From contig VUYV01000003.1 of NCBI GenBank assembly GCA_008711295.1, forward strand, positions 5,215,326-5,279,325: 64,000 nucleotides of DNA. The letters run 5' to 3'. Under the pieces are notes generated by a model. The model searched no databases. It was not told the DNA's origin and worked only from the letters and a program-made list of their open reading frames with translations. Shown piece after piece: positions 25,812-38,300 of the stretch. The DNA comes from Anarhynchus alexandrinus. Taxonomy: Eukaryota; Chordata; Aves; Charadriiformes; Charadriidae. The stretch's first letter is position 1. Every line of letters begins with the position of its first letter. The position numbers were made by a program, and so were the translations under genes.

Positions 25812-28800
25812 GTAACCTAAATCCTAGGTCATCTAAAAAATATTATTTCTACTTTTACTGGTGATTATAAAAGATCAGAATATGCATTATCTCTTAGCCA
25901 ATCACAAATTAATCAGAATTCATTGTGGAAAATATCATCCGTATTCCCTGAAAGAAAAATGAAAACTATGCAAGGAAATCACTAAGAAATAAACTTCTGA
26001 GAAACTTCTCTGTGCTCTTCGGAAGCATTTATGTGTGAGAGAATGATAGACACTTATTTCTACTACCTTAGTGAAACTTTGGATTTGATGTATTCTGTAG
26101 TATGTAACAACCCTATATCAGAATCATTCTGTAACAGATTCTTATCCCAAAAAGAACGATGTTCGTGTTTCACTGAAGTTGTCAAAGGATCACTGAGTGC
26201 AATACAGACAGGATTTCAGATTACATGATTGGACTGTCTCATATTACAGAAAAGTTTTTTTCAGGAGTAAAATTATTTTTATGGTGTGGTCAAAGATTTC
26301 CTTTTCTTTGTTACTAGGATAACATCAAATCTCCATCCCTCAGGACTGATATTTTTGTTATTGAAAGCATAATTCCTTCTGATCCAATTGTGAGTTCCAA
26401 CTGTATTAAGACTGAAGGCTGGAAGTCTGCCAAATCCATCCAGAATTTTAATTAGATAAAACTATGTGCTTAGACTTAAGCACAGACTTAAACTCTTTGT
26501 TTGACTGGGATCTATGTCAGTATATTGGCAGGACCTCAACAAATACAGCCAAAAGCAATTAACAAAATAAGGGCTTTTTTGAGGTAATGACTTTACCTCT
26601 GACTTCACTGTATGTGCAGTCAAGCCCAATAACTGATGGATAAGTTTAATTTGGGAAAAACTGAGAATGCAAAATTAAATTTATATGGTCTCTCAGACAG
26701 CAATGGTAGATGAAGCCTTGTCCTACCTGCATTTAAAAGACTCCTAGACACTTGATGTTATTAGATCAGCTTTAAGTGGAAAATCCTCTTTAAAATTTTA
26801 AAAATAACTGGGTTTTATATTACAGTAAATAGATCAAATGAGAAAATCTATGAAATTTAAACTGTAACATTTAAAATTATTTGCTATCTAGAAACAAGTA
26901 AACAAATTCCATGAGAAAATTAATTTTTTTTATTCCACTCTTCAAAGACACTTGACAAAATTCTTTCTTAATTTCCAAATTAATTCTGTTAATTTTTCAC
27001 TGTTTTAAAATTGCTATAGATTTGCTATTTCTTTATCAGAGGTAAAATTAAAGATGACTTGTATGTTGGAGTAATCAAATATATTACTCAATGTTCCTGA
27101 AACCTGGAATCTCACTCCAGGTAATTTGACTTCATGAACTTGTTCAATCTGCGTAATTTACATACTAGTTGATTGTTATTTACCTTACCCATTAGCACTA
27201 TATAGAGTTATCTTCAAAAATGCTATTTTAAAAGCTGGAGTTCTTGTAGTATAAAGGTTATTTTAAGAAAAAAAAATAAAGTTCATGTAGAAAGCAGTCA
27301 ATGAAATGAAACATGATGGGTAGTATTTAAACCGCATGGAAAAAAAAAAATCAAGCCTAACATCAGGTATCTAACCAGATGAAAAAACATATAATCTACT
27401 TTTGGTTGAATAATGCTAGCTGACTACTATTGGTGTGATTATATGATACATAATATAACCATATATGATAGATTTGGTCTTAATTAAAAAAAAAAGTAAG
27501 CAGCAGGCAATCTTAAATATGACTGAAATGTAATAATCTTTCCTCTTTTTCTATAGTTAGTAAGTACATAAACATGTTAAATGGATAAACAAACATCCTA
27601 ATTAAAGTCTAATAACTAATCTGTGGAAAATAGAAAATAATCTCTTTCTTCTTATTATTTATTTAGTCTTTCATTACCATTATGCTTTAACTTTCATGAA
27701 AGCTTCCGGTAAAAGCAATGAACATGAAAGTATGACCCCACTAGAGCCAATGACAAAAATCCAACTGGCTTTGGCAAAATATGGATTTTCTCTTTCCTGT
27801 TACCTAAAAAAATGACTATTCAAATGTAATTGGAGGGAAAAATGTTCAGTTACAGCAAACTCTTTCACTGTAAGCATTCATGTCATCTCTTCTTACCTGA
27901 AGTCTGAACTATGAAAATATATTGTGACAGTCCCTTTCTTTTCACTACTGTGTCTTAGTTTTTGTAAACACTGTGGAAATTTGTTCTGATATGGTATTAC
28001 GCTTGGGTTGCTATCAGCTAGGATGTTACAGAATCTTCCAGTCTTGTTTTATGAGCATTGCAAGGAATAGGACTCTAATGTCTGGTAACAGTGAATTCCA
28101 AAGGTTGTGTCTTTTGATATAGAAAAAAGGAATTCTTTTTATTTGTTCTATGTTTTACTATCTCTATTAATAATAATAATTGTTTTTTTGTCTTTCCATG
28201 ATATCCAGTTAAGGCAAAATCTTTTGTTTACCTATCTTTGTTGCCAGCCCAGAACTTTCCAGTGCATTTTTATCTCCTCTAAACCTTTTATTTAATAACT
28301 CAAAGACATTCCTTTTTTGCAATAGTTTTCCTTAAGTTAGGGTAACCACAGCACATCACAAGTTTTCATATTTTAGTATGAACTTCCATTTCAATTTTTT
28401 GTGCAATCTAATATTTTATTTGCAAATTCAGGATTTAAACTTTAACCAAAGATTTAAATTTCTTTTTCAAATGAAGCTTAGCTTACCCTGCGTTTGAAAT
28501 ACACATAGAATTTTCCAGATTAATGAGAAGTGCTACAACTAACAGAATAAATTAACAGTTTACCCAAACAGGAAAAGCAGAGGTTAGAACATAAATTATT
28601 TTATGATGTCCAAACTGGGGGGAAAGAGTTTGATGCATAGAGATTCTCATCATATGATTGCTGCCTAAAGAAAAATCAAGTGGCCTGGGAAGAATAAGAT
28701 CTGCTGATTACAACATTTAGTTTTGAAACTGTGGTGTTAGCTGGAGAAGCTGGGAGACTTGGAAATAAAGTTATCAATTTTAACTGTTAATTATAAATGA

Positions 28801-31800
28801 CTGGAAAAAGAGAAGAGAATGAAGGGTTCTGATTAATTTCAATTCCCGAAAATGTCCTTTGGTATACATTTTGGGTTCTTAGCAGCCAAGGAAGTGGATG
28901 AAAAATTGTGAAGAAACTATTCCCAGCAGGAACAATCAATTCCTTCTTCTTTAAAAGTACTGTCATACCTACATAAGTAGATCAGAAGTAATTTCACAAT
29001 TTCATGTAAAACCTGGAACAAACGCACTGGTGAGCTTCTTATCGTAATCCTACCCATTACATTATTCAGTCTTCTGAACACAGGGGGCCCCAACATTGTA
29101 TCAAGATAAACAGCTGGATTCACGGTGCATGAGGCATCAGGAATGACTGAGAAGCATGGTGCGTCTATTAGTCTTCAGGGTTCTGCACTTGCACATTATC
29201 GTCAAACAGATACACTATCCTTGTAAAATCTCTTCTGGGATGTTTTTTCTCTACCATGATTTACAACAACAAGCTGCCAGCTCATGAGATCTGAGAAGGA
29301 ATGAACACCCAAATGAAACTGTAAATGAAGATCTATTTTATTTTTTTTTTGAGGGGGGGAAAAAAAAGACCAACAAAATACAAGTTTACAGCTACAGCCT
29401 CTGCCTTCTAAAAATAATCTATCATAAACTAAACATGAATTTGATAAACTAACAGAGAAAATATTTACCTATAATGTGAAAAATAATTGCTTGGTGTTTT
29501 CCACTCTTACAGAAGTGGAAACTTCAAAATGAGTAAACTGTCATGCCTCTATGTCTCATGGTTCTTCTGAAATGGAGAAGAACAGAGTAGTCAAGCATCT
29601 CAGAAACTTTTTTTTTTAAGCATTCCCCAGTTGTATTTCTGGGTCAAAGAGAGCTCTGCATCTAAGACCATGGGTCTGCAGATGGACATTAGAAGCTACC
29701 AGATCTCTAACTCCTCCTTCCATCAGTCCACTGTATGTTCTTACACAAAGGTCTTCTGTTCTTTATGTATCACTCAGTAACATGGTTTGGTAACCAATGA
29801 ACTCTACCTAGAAATTTTATTTTAAATGAAAGACTATTTTTTTTTGTTACATTTTGCAGTGTAACCGCTCTCTTACTTTCCAGAACAGAGGGGCAGTGAA
29901 CATCATCGATTGATTTTTAATTTAGGGGTTTTTTTTGATTCCTCATCCATTAGGAAAAAAGACGGTATGTGCTCTTAAATCATAGGTAAAACTAAACAAT
30001 GTAGTGATCAACAGAGATTAAAATAAATCTAACAGAAGACCATTTAGATGACACATTGAAGACTGACATATACATCAATGAAAACTGACAGCATTTTATT
30101 ATCTAAAGAAAAAAAAAAGTGTTAAAAGCCTGTACACATATTTGTCGATACTTCTAAATGCTCTGGGAATATGTAATTAGAAGAATAAATAAGAGATTTC
30201 CTTTAATCTTGCCTCAAAAGCAGAAGATCATTGTCACTGAAGATTCTATAATATATATTAATACAACAAGGGAATTTTTCTTAAACAAATATTGAATTAC
30301 AAAGGAACAGGGGGCTTTTTTGCATTGCTTAGCTTACTGTCAGTTGGGCTTTTGAGGAAGTGCAGGAAAGTATGCTGAAAAAGTCATTACCCCTTCAATA
30401 ACCCACAAAAAAAATTAAAAAGTTCAAGTAAATCTTTTGACTAGATTGCAAGTTCCTTTTAATAGAATAATGTAATTAATGATAAACTACTGCAGATGGT
30501 AATTTGAATTACAGCTTAAAGATAAATGATCTTATTACAAGGATTTTCAGGAATATTTGCTCATTTTTTATGAATTATTTTGGCGTGTCATATTTTGAAA
30601 TATTCTGGGTGAGATTACTTTGGAGGTCACATCAGAGTAATCAATTAGACTGTCTTTCCACTTACTGTAGAGAAATAACATGATCTATCCTATGTCTCTT
30701 AAGTTGAGGAGGCTCACTCTAAAGACACCTGTTTTTCTCCACTGCCTGTAAAGGAAGTCACAACAAATTACTTGTATATATATAGTACAGATACCTGAAG
30801 TTAGAACAGGTGATCCAGTACTTTGTGCCTGAATGTCTAAGATGTGGGTGGGGTGGGTGTTAAAATATCTATCTTTGGGTGCAAACTCTTCATTTTGTTC
30901 TGTGTTCTGTGACTGAATTCATGTGCTGTTTCTATGCAAATAATAACTGTAAACTGCATATTTACTTTATACTGGGTACCTAAAACTCAGTCCACATAAA
31001 AGCACTTCTGAAACATAAGCTGCATAATTCATTTGGCAGCATCCTAATTACTTTGTATTTTACCACTTTAAAAGTGAGGTTGAAATGTATTTTATTTTTT
31101 AATACGCCTTATGTTACCGAGCTTCAGCTCTGCCCTCACAGTTTTATGTGACAAGCAGGATTCCAGAGTGAAGAAGATAAATTAACTGTCCTACACAATG
31201 AAGTGGATTCTCTTCTTCCCTTGACTGTGTTATGCAGTTACTTGATCATGTCTTTCAACTGCACTATTTAAATAATAAATTCTTAAATAAGAATGTTTTT
31301 TTAATGCTGTACATCACTTCAATGATAATTACAGTAATATTGTTGGCACTCAGAAGTCTGTAAATATTTTTTGCAGTCTACTAAAGTGTTTTGACATGGC
31401 ATTTATTAAACCAAGGAAAACAGAAAGAAAAAATCAGATGCACTACTGTGAATTGAAAAATAACAAAGCCAATACAGTGGCACTCATTCATAATGTTTAT
31501 ATAGTTGTTCTACACTCAACTGTGGCTAGTATTTCATTATATTATCAAAAATTTTTAATCCTTTGGTCTTTGGCCTTCCCTCCTTTGCCACAGAGAATAA
31601 GAGGTGAAGTAGCCACAAGCTCTCTGGTTTTTTTTTGAAAACAGGACTAAGAAAATTGTATTTGCTGATATTCACTGCCATCTTCATCATTGCACCAGGT
31701 TTCTGAAAGAGCAGGAGGCAATCACATGTGTCAAATGTTCAACCCATGAGATGGAAAGCATTTCACCAACAGCATATTATCACAGGTCACAGGTTTATCA

Positions 31801-32076
31801 CAGCTTTTGAGGGGGCTGGAAATTTTTCAGAAAGACAATGGCCTGGTCTACTTTGATTACTTAACCAGTATAACTGCTGGCTTGGGATGTGTTATTTCAA
31901 CACATTATCTATTGAAAATATATTTTATATTTATGTAAGTATATATTAGCTTAGTAGTTTTCCTTTCTTTTTTATTTCTTTCCAACAGTAATAGTCTACA
32001 GGATTTTTTTACCTGGTGTTATATATGAATATTTCTGGCAGGAAAGGAACTAAAATGTACATAAACCTTTTTGCAG
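25812..32076. other. Unique AT-rich DNA, no gene seen
   Basis: About 6.3 kb with no recognisable gene or repeat. Poly(A) and poly(T) runs of 8-11 bp occur repeatedly (27340, 27487, 29340, 29350). The frame at 28917-29123 has no domain. Confidence 0.55.
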
Positions 32077-32140
32077 TTGCATGGTAACAGCAAAGATCAT
32101 CATAATATCATCTGAATCCATCAATAGAATGCAGCATCAG
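32077..32140 (+). other. Candidate short exon bounded by splice-like sites
   Basis: A 64-bp segment preceded by AACCTTTTTGCAG and followed by CATCAG/GTATGT. One frame (1 nt then 21 codons) is open and contains an ATG at its second codon; another frame stops at TGA. Too short to identify or to exclude chance. Confidence 0.15.
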
Positions 32141-34615
32141 GTATGTAATTTTCTTCCACCCAAAATATTATTTGTTTGCATTTTTTTCATTATTTACTCT
32201 CTTTTCATCAATTATTATAGACCTTGAATGCTGTTACTTTCATAAGCAGATCTGTGTAAAACTCTTCTAAAATAGTAGTGTCATATGGTCAAGGGAAAGG
32301 TCTTACCCTATACCAAAGCTTTATACTTTCTAATAAGCTAGAACATAAGAATATACTTCAGAAGATGATACACTCTGTTTATGTTCTTATAATTTTCACC
32401 TAGCCTGTGGTTCCTGTTTTTGAAAGCTGAGCTGGGAATATATGCACTGATTGTGAGGCTAAACCTAAGAATAAATTTGCAACAATTTCTTTAGGTTCAG
32501 CTTTTTGACATGGAGGTGTTCTCAGAGAAAGCCAAGCTCAAAATCTGTAATGAAAAATGTATAGTTATTTTTAAGAAAGTTTTTTTAAAAGGCATATCTT
32601 ATATAGCAGTTTCATAACAAGTAAATAGTTAATGAAAATACATTTTGAAAATAAATTTAATACATTTTTAGACTGACAACTCAGCAATATGCATCAATCA
32701 AGTTGAATGACAATATAAATGCCATGCCAAGAATCCTACAATTAAGGTGATCTTTCATAGAAGTCTTGGAATTAAAGTGAAATCTGACAGCCTTTCTCTG
32801 GAGGAAATGGTAATGGAGATACATCTGACCAGGCTTTAATTGTGGAAGAAGTACTACTTTCTTAATGATTAATAGGTTTTTTGATCAAAATAAAATAAAC
32901 CATATAAACAGTCACTATAAGTAGGTAGAGTAAGGTAAATATAAAGCAACCTTCAGTTCACGTTTTTTCCAGTTATTAGGTTAAGTTAATATTGTAGTGT
33001 CTTCCCACAAACCGCATTATCAATGCTCATACAAACAGAATTTCCAGAAGAATCGGCAGCTCTAAACTTAAAGAAGAAATAATCCTTTAAAATCTCAGAA
33101 AACTGATGGAGTTTTAATTTGCATTGCCCCACTAATTAAATTGTAGTTTCAGCACAGTCAGTTGTAATAATGCTTATTGCTTATATGCAGACATTTGAAA
33201 ATTACTGTTACAGAAATATGTTGAACATAAGACATTAAAAATTTCCCTATGAATAAAGTCTTTCAGACACTGTAAATGTTCTGTTGCCTTCTGTTTGGTC
33301 AAACTGTATTGCAATATACTTCCTTGACTGACAACTGAAGTTGTTGCTTACTATTATTTATATTACCATAATACTTAGAAGTCTATTAGAGGCCAGGATC
33401 CCTATGCACAAATGCTAGCCAAGACGACAATCCCCATCCAAAGAATTTTCAAACTAAGTAGAAGACGAGACAACAGATGGAGTGAGACAGATGGTTGGAG
33501 GCTGGGGGTGGTAAAATAAAGCCCAGAGACAATATTAGGCAGTGGTTTTAAAACTCTATGAGTTTAACGGTTGTCAGATGCTTTGAAGACAGCATGAAAA
33601 AACAGAATTTTAATTGGGGTTCTGAGGAATTAAAATGAAGATCTGAAGATGTCTATAGGGCTTCTTGATTGGGTGGGGAAATTGACTTTAAAATATATAT
33701 ATAGATATAGATATAGATATATGGTCATGCGTACATAGATACCTTTCTGAAAATCAGGTAAGTAATGATAATTCGACTTATATTTGCGCATAAGATTCCC
33801 CTCACTAAGGTGAGATGAGAGAAAAGGATAGATGGAATGTAATTTAGATGAGAACCTGAAAAATGTGAATCAGGAAACAGCTAATTCACTAGTACTTAGA
33901 TATCTTTAAGTTATCTAATCTAAGTCTACTTTTTCATTCTGAAGATGTGCTTTCTCAAGTCAGCTGGTATTTTTAACCCAAATAATATTTGTGTGAATAG
34001 CTTTATAATGTGGGTGCTTTTGAACAGCATCCTACATGAATCAGCTCTGTGGTGTTGGATCTTATACTCTTCTGAATGAACACAGATTATCAAAAACACT
34101 TAAGCTCCACATACCTCTCAGTGAAGGTTCAGAGATTTGCAGCTATGAGGAAAAAAAATCCTACTGCCAGTGATGAACTTTGAGCTCTGCTGGAATACTC
34201 TTGCCCACAGATGGAAATTCTGTGCTGTTTGTCTTGTACATGTCTTCACATGACCTATTATCCACAGTGACAAGCCTTCAAGGAGACAATGTTTCCCTGA
34301 TTACCATACCTATTGACAAGCATAATTAATAATCTTCTTCTGGTGCTGAAGAGAAAACAAGTATTGATTCAGATACTGACACAAGGAGTTCACATAATGT
34401 CAAAAAGCTTAATTTTACTGTGTTGTTATTGAAAAGGAGGAAATGGATCTCTTCTACATTTTCTCTTCCAGACTGCTACCATAGACTTGAATTACTTCAT
34501 TTGGAATCAGTATCTAGAACCGAAGCCCAGCAAACTTCTGAAATTCTGTGGCAATTCTAGTGGCAAGTGGTTCTGGGAATGGTCAGTCAACAGCAGGGAA
34601 AACCAAGTGGGATAG
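32141..34615. other. Unique AT-rich DNA, no gene seen
   Basis: No gene recognised. The only simple repeat is the GATATA run at 33692-33722. Confidence 0.5.
33692..33722. repeat. TA then GATATA microsatellite
   Basis: A short TA run merges into three to four units of GATATA. Simple-sequence repeat. Confidence 0.75.
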
Positions 34616-35213
34616 CATGATGGATTGACCCTGGCTGATCACCAGATGTCCACCAAGCCACTCTATAGCTCCTCTTCCTCTGCAGGACAGGGAGGGTAGA
34701 AAATAAAATGGAAAAGAACTCATGGGTCAAGATAAAGGCAGTTTAATAAACAGAAAGCAAAGTCTGTGCATGGAAGCAAAGGAAAGCAAAAGATTTATTC
34801 TCTACTTCCCATCAGCAGGTGATGTCCAGCTACTTCCCAGGAAGCAGGACTTCAGTATGTGTAGCAGTTGCTGCAGAAGACAAATGTCATAATAACAAAT
34901 GCCCACCTCCCCCAGTCCTCCTCCTTTCTCTTAGCTTTTATTGCTGAGCAGACGACATATCGTACGGAATACGCTTTTGGTCAACTGTTGGGGTCAGCTG
35001 CCTTAGCTATGTCCCCTCCCAAGATCTTGCTCACCCCCAGCCTACTGGTGAGGGTGCAATGTTGGAGCAACAGCCTTGACGCTGTGCAGGTGCTGCTCAG
35101 CATCAACCAAAACTCTGGTGTGATATCAACACCCTTCTAGCTACCAATACAAAGCACAGCACTACGAGGGCTGCTATGGGGAAAATTAACTCCATTTCAG
35201 CAGACCCAATACA
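34616..35213 (-). mobile_element. Solo LTR, ERVL-like family, minus strand (copy 1)
   Basis: On the minus strand the element starts TGTATTGGGTCTG (plus-strand end at 35213) and runs about 598 bp. The reverse complement carries the poly(A) signal motif CAGCAATAAAAGC (plus-strand TTTTATTGCTG near 34934-34946), shared with the LTR at 3422. It aligns along its whole length with the LTR at 42575-43173 at a constant offset of 7959. Positions 34682-35056 are identical to that copy, the left 61 bp differ at about 14 positions, and the right 150 bp at about 7 positions plus one indel. No retroviral genes accompany it. Flanking pentamers (GATAG, AACAG) do not match. A frame at 34868-35140 is an antisense shadow. 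Confidence 0.8.
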
Positions 35214-35224
35214 AACAGAAATAA

Positions 35225-35371
35225 TTGGAATTAAGAAGCAGTTCAGGGGAAAATTTTTCACCATCAGGACAGTAAAGCAGGCTATGCAGAGTGCAGTTGT
35301 GCAGCTTGGCCCTGTTTTTAGCAGAAGGTTAGACTAGAGATGTCCTAAGGTTCCTTCCAATCTGAATTGTC
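35225..35371 (+). mobile_element. Old CR1 LINE 3' fragment
   Basis: Diverged but alignable with the CR1 3' end: AATTTTTCACCATCAGGACA matches the end of ORF2, and GGTTAGACTAGAGATGTCCT followed by AAGGTTCCTTCCAATCTGAA matches the 3' UTR just before the octamers. The region between is shortened. The octamer tail is eroded. It directly abuts the LTR at 34616-35213, which may have inserted next to or into it. Confidence 0.65.
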
Positions 35372-38300
35372 CTCTGAGCCAAATGTGTCTTAATTCAGAA
35401 CTGAGAACCTATTGCTGAAAGAAGGTGCAATAAACCATGAACTGTTCAGAATAATAGGTGTGCCAGGATGATTTATTGCCTCATGATTTTGAGCCCAAAA
35501 TTCAAAAGAAATGCTTTTTGAAAGTTCCTCTAATATGGACCTTCACTAAGACAATGGAAGTGTCTAACATGGGAGTACTATGTCTGCAATATTGCAATTG
35601 TAATCATAACAAGAACAGATTCCAACTTAGAGAGAGACCACCGGTGGGAGACATGATATGGGACACATAGTAAACCAAGGCTCTATTGACACTAAAAGGG
35701 TTCATAACCACAATGCAAGAGACAAATCCAGCACGTTAAAGGACGTCTACTGTGCCCAGAAATGAAAGAGAAAATAATTAACAATTCTTTGAAAGTTTAT
35801 ATGACGCTTCTGAAATTTCTTCTGTTAGATGGGAAAGACTATATCAAGTTGTAGGGGGAAGATCACAAGGAAAGCAAAAGGTGAAAGACTAGACAAAATA
35901 GGGTGGGCTTGAGCTCTGTAATTAAAAACTAAAAATTAAAACATAATGGGTGCTACATAAGATTCTGAGTTTGTACTACATTCTTCTCTGCAGAGTTTCT
36001 GTTCCTTTTAATGCAGAGTTATTGCTAAGAATGATTAGTAAAATAAATTCTGACCAGGACTAAGAGTTCTGCAGAACTAAAGGCTGGATATTTGAGTAAA
36101 AATGAGCTGCTTCCCATAAAAACCTCTAAACACAAATTGCAGTTTTTACACTTAATATTATTACCCCCAAAAAATCCAAAGCAGAACTAACTTCATAAAT
36201 GTAGGTTTTCAGTTTGTTATTTTTCATTGCATTCTAAATATGTTTCTTGTGTCTACATTTTCTTTTTTTCTTTTTGCAGTACAGAGAATTGGCTTAATTA
36301 GACTGCATTAGATTTTAGCCTTTTTCCCTTCTCTTTTATCGGGTTTCATAACTTTATGAGAAAAAGGGTAAAACAAAAGAAAAAAAACAAATCCATGTGA
36401 AAAATTACAACTCAGGTCCTCACCTTGTTCATTCTATAGGAGTGAGTATCAAAGTATGACCACAAAATAATACAAGTTTTTGAAGTTTAAAAAAAGTTTC
36501 TTACATAAAATTGAAATAATTTTTTACATATCAATACTTTTAACTGTTTTTTTTCCTAATTTCACATTGTAAATGCCTCATTTTTCCATTGAGATAAAAA
36601 AAAAGGTCTGCAGTGATCTTCTTGAATTCCAAACATTTCAATCAGTGTTAGACAAAAATAATTGTCATGTAATCCTTCTTATATGCCATAATCTTTCCTA
36701 TATCAAGACCTCTTATTTCTGCCTAAATTAGACTGTTTCAGGAATCTAAAGATATCTAAACTTGATACAAAGACTTAAAGTCTTGTAAAAGTATACAGAT
36801 ATAGATTCCCTTTCTTATTACATAATTAATTATCTTCTTTGTTTAAAAGCAAAAGAAAAAGAAGCCAGGTTGATATGTATACATTCAGGGGTTAGTGATT
36901 GGATGCTGCGTTCTGGTTCAAGTGTAGTAGTACACTTGTTTTATCTTGGCAAAAAGAAAGAAATAGATAATGTTTCATTCTTCCTTAGGCATAATTGTAG
37001 TGTATTAATTGTAGCTTATCAATAACTTAGGGTCTTCTTAGGGGATGATAGGTTTGTTTTTTTCTTAATGTTTATACATATTCCTGGAATTACAGTATGA
37101 TTCAGGACAGCTTTTTGGAGAAGTATTTTTGCAATGTCAAAGACATTTCATAAGAAGCAGACCACATATGAAGACCAGTGTTTTCTTGAGTGGGAGGAAT
37201 GTGTGAATGTGTGTAGGTATTTTAGGATTTTTTTCCCCTTCTTATTTCACTAGCTAGTACTTGAAAGGTTTCAGATCAATTGATTTTTTTAATAGCCTCA
37301 CCAACTCTTAAAATAAGGCTAATACACCAAGTATTTCATTTTTCAACATCTGGATTTAGGTCTTTGGAATCAGGAATATTCATTAATGTTTCTATTTGGT
37401 CTGTTAAACTATATTCTCAGTGACAATGATATAACAAAGGTAATATCTTTCTCTGATGTGTAAGAGCAGAGTATATACATGTTTTAATATGTTTTGAGAC
37501 AAACTATAGGAGAACAAATTGATTTTCAGGTGCATTTGTTATTCTCAAGGCTTCCGAAATGGCATAAAATGAGGAAAGTTAATAGTCCTGATTATTAAGT
37601 CAGGCTTTGTTTCATTAAATTTTCTCAGGTAATTAGCAGCAGTTTTACAAACAACATGAGGGAAATAGTTTCCAAAAAGAATCTAAAGAGTATATTCTCT
37701 GCTGTCTTAAAATTACTCTGGAGAACTTATTACTAGGTGGACTCATTATTTTTTTAATCTCATTTGATGTCTTATTTTTGTGTTCAGTTCTCTTATGCTG
37801 GTTTAGGTTACTCTCCTCAGAAAGTATGTTTTTACCAATTTAATTATGAAATGATCTGCAAATATATGGCAAAATGGTTTATGTTTAGATTTTGCAGTTA
37901 TATTTTTTGAAAAATTACCATTACTGTTCACTTTTTTCCTTCTTGTCAGGAAGTATGGTATCTTTAAAATGGATTTATTACAATCCAACTATGCAAGGCA
38001 TTGGAACAATGATACTCCCTCTTTATCATAAAATATCCTCTTTAGTTTATTTTTTCCCACATGAGCATTCTGCTGAACATGCAGTCTCTCTTTACACACT
38101 ACACTCTCATCATCTTAGCAACAAATGTGTAAATTTGTAGTATAAAGAAAAAATTAATAGAAATAGGAAAGGAAAACAAATTACATTGTTCTCAACAATT
38201 TTAGATTATCAAATCCCAAGGAAGATTAGATGAATCCACTCTCTTCCCACTTACAAAAAAGACCCCATTCTTTTTAATAAAGCTGTGAATAGCTATTGTT

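Noticed and set aside
34868..35140. 90-codon frame repeated at 42827-43099, which looked like a conserved gene pair
   Set aside because: Both lie antisense within copies of the same LTR; the similarity is repeat identity, not protein conservation.
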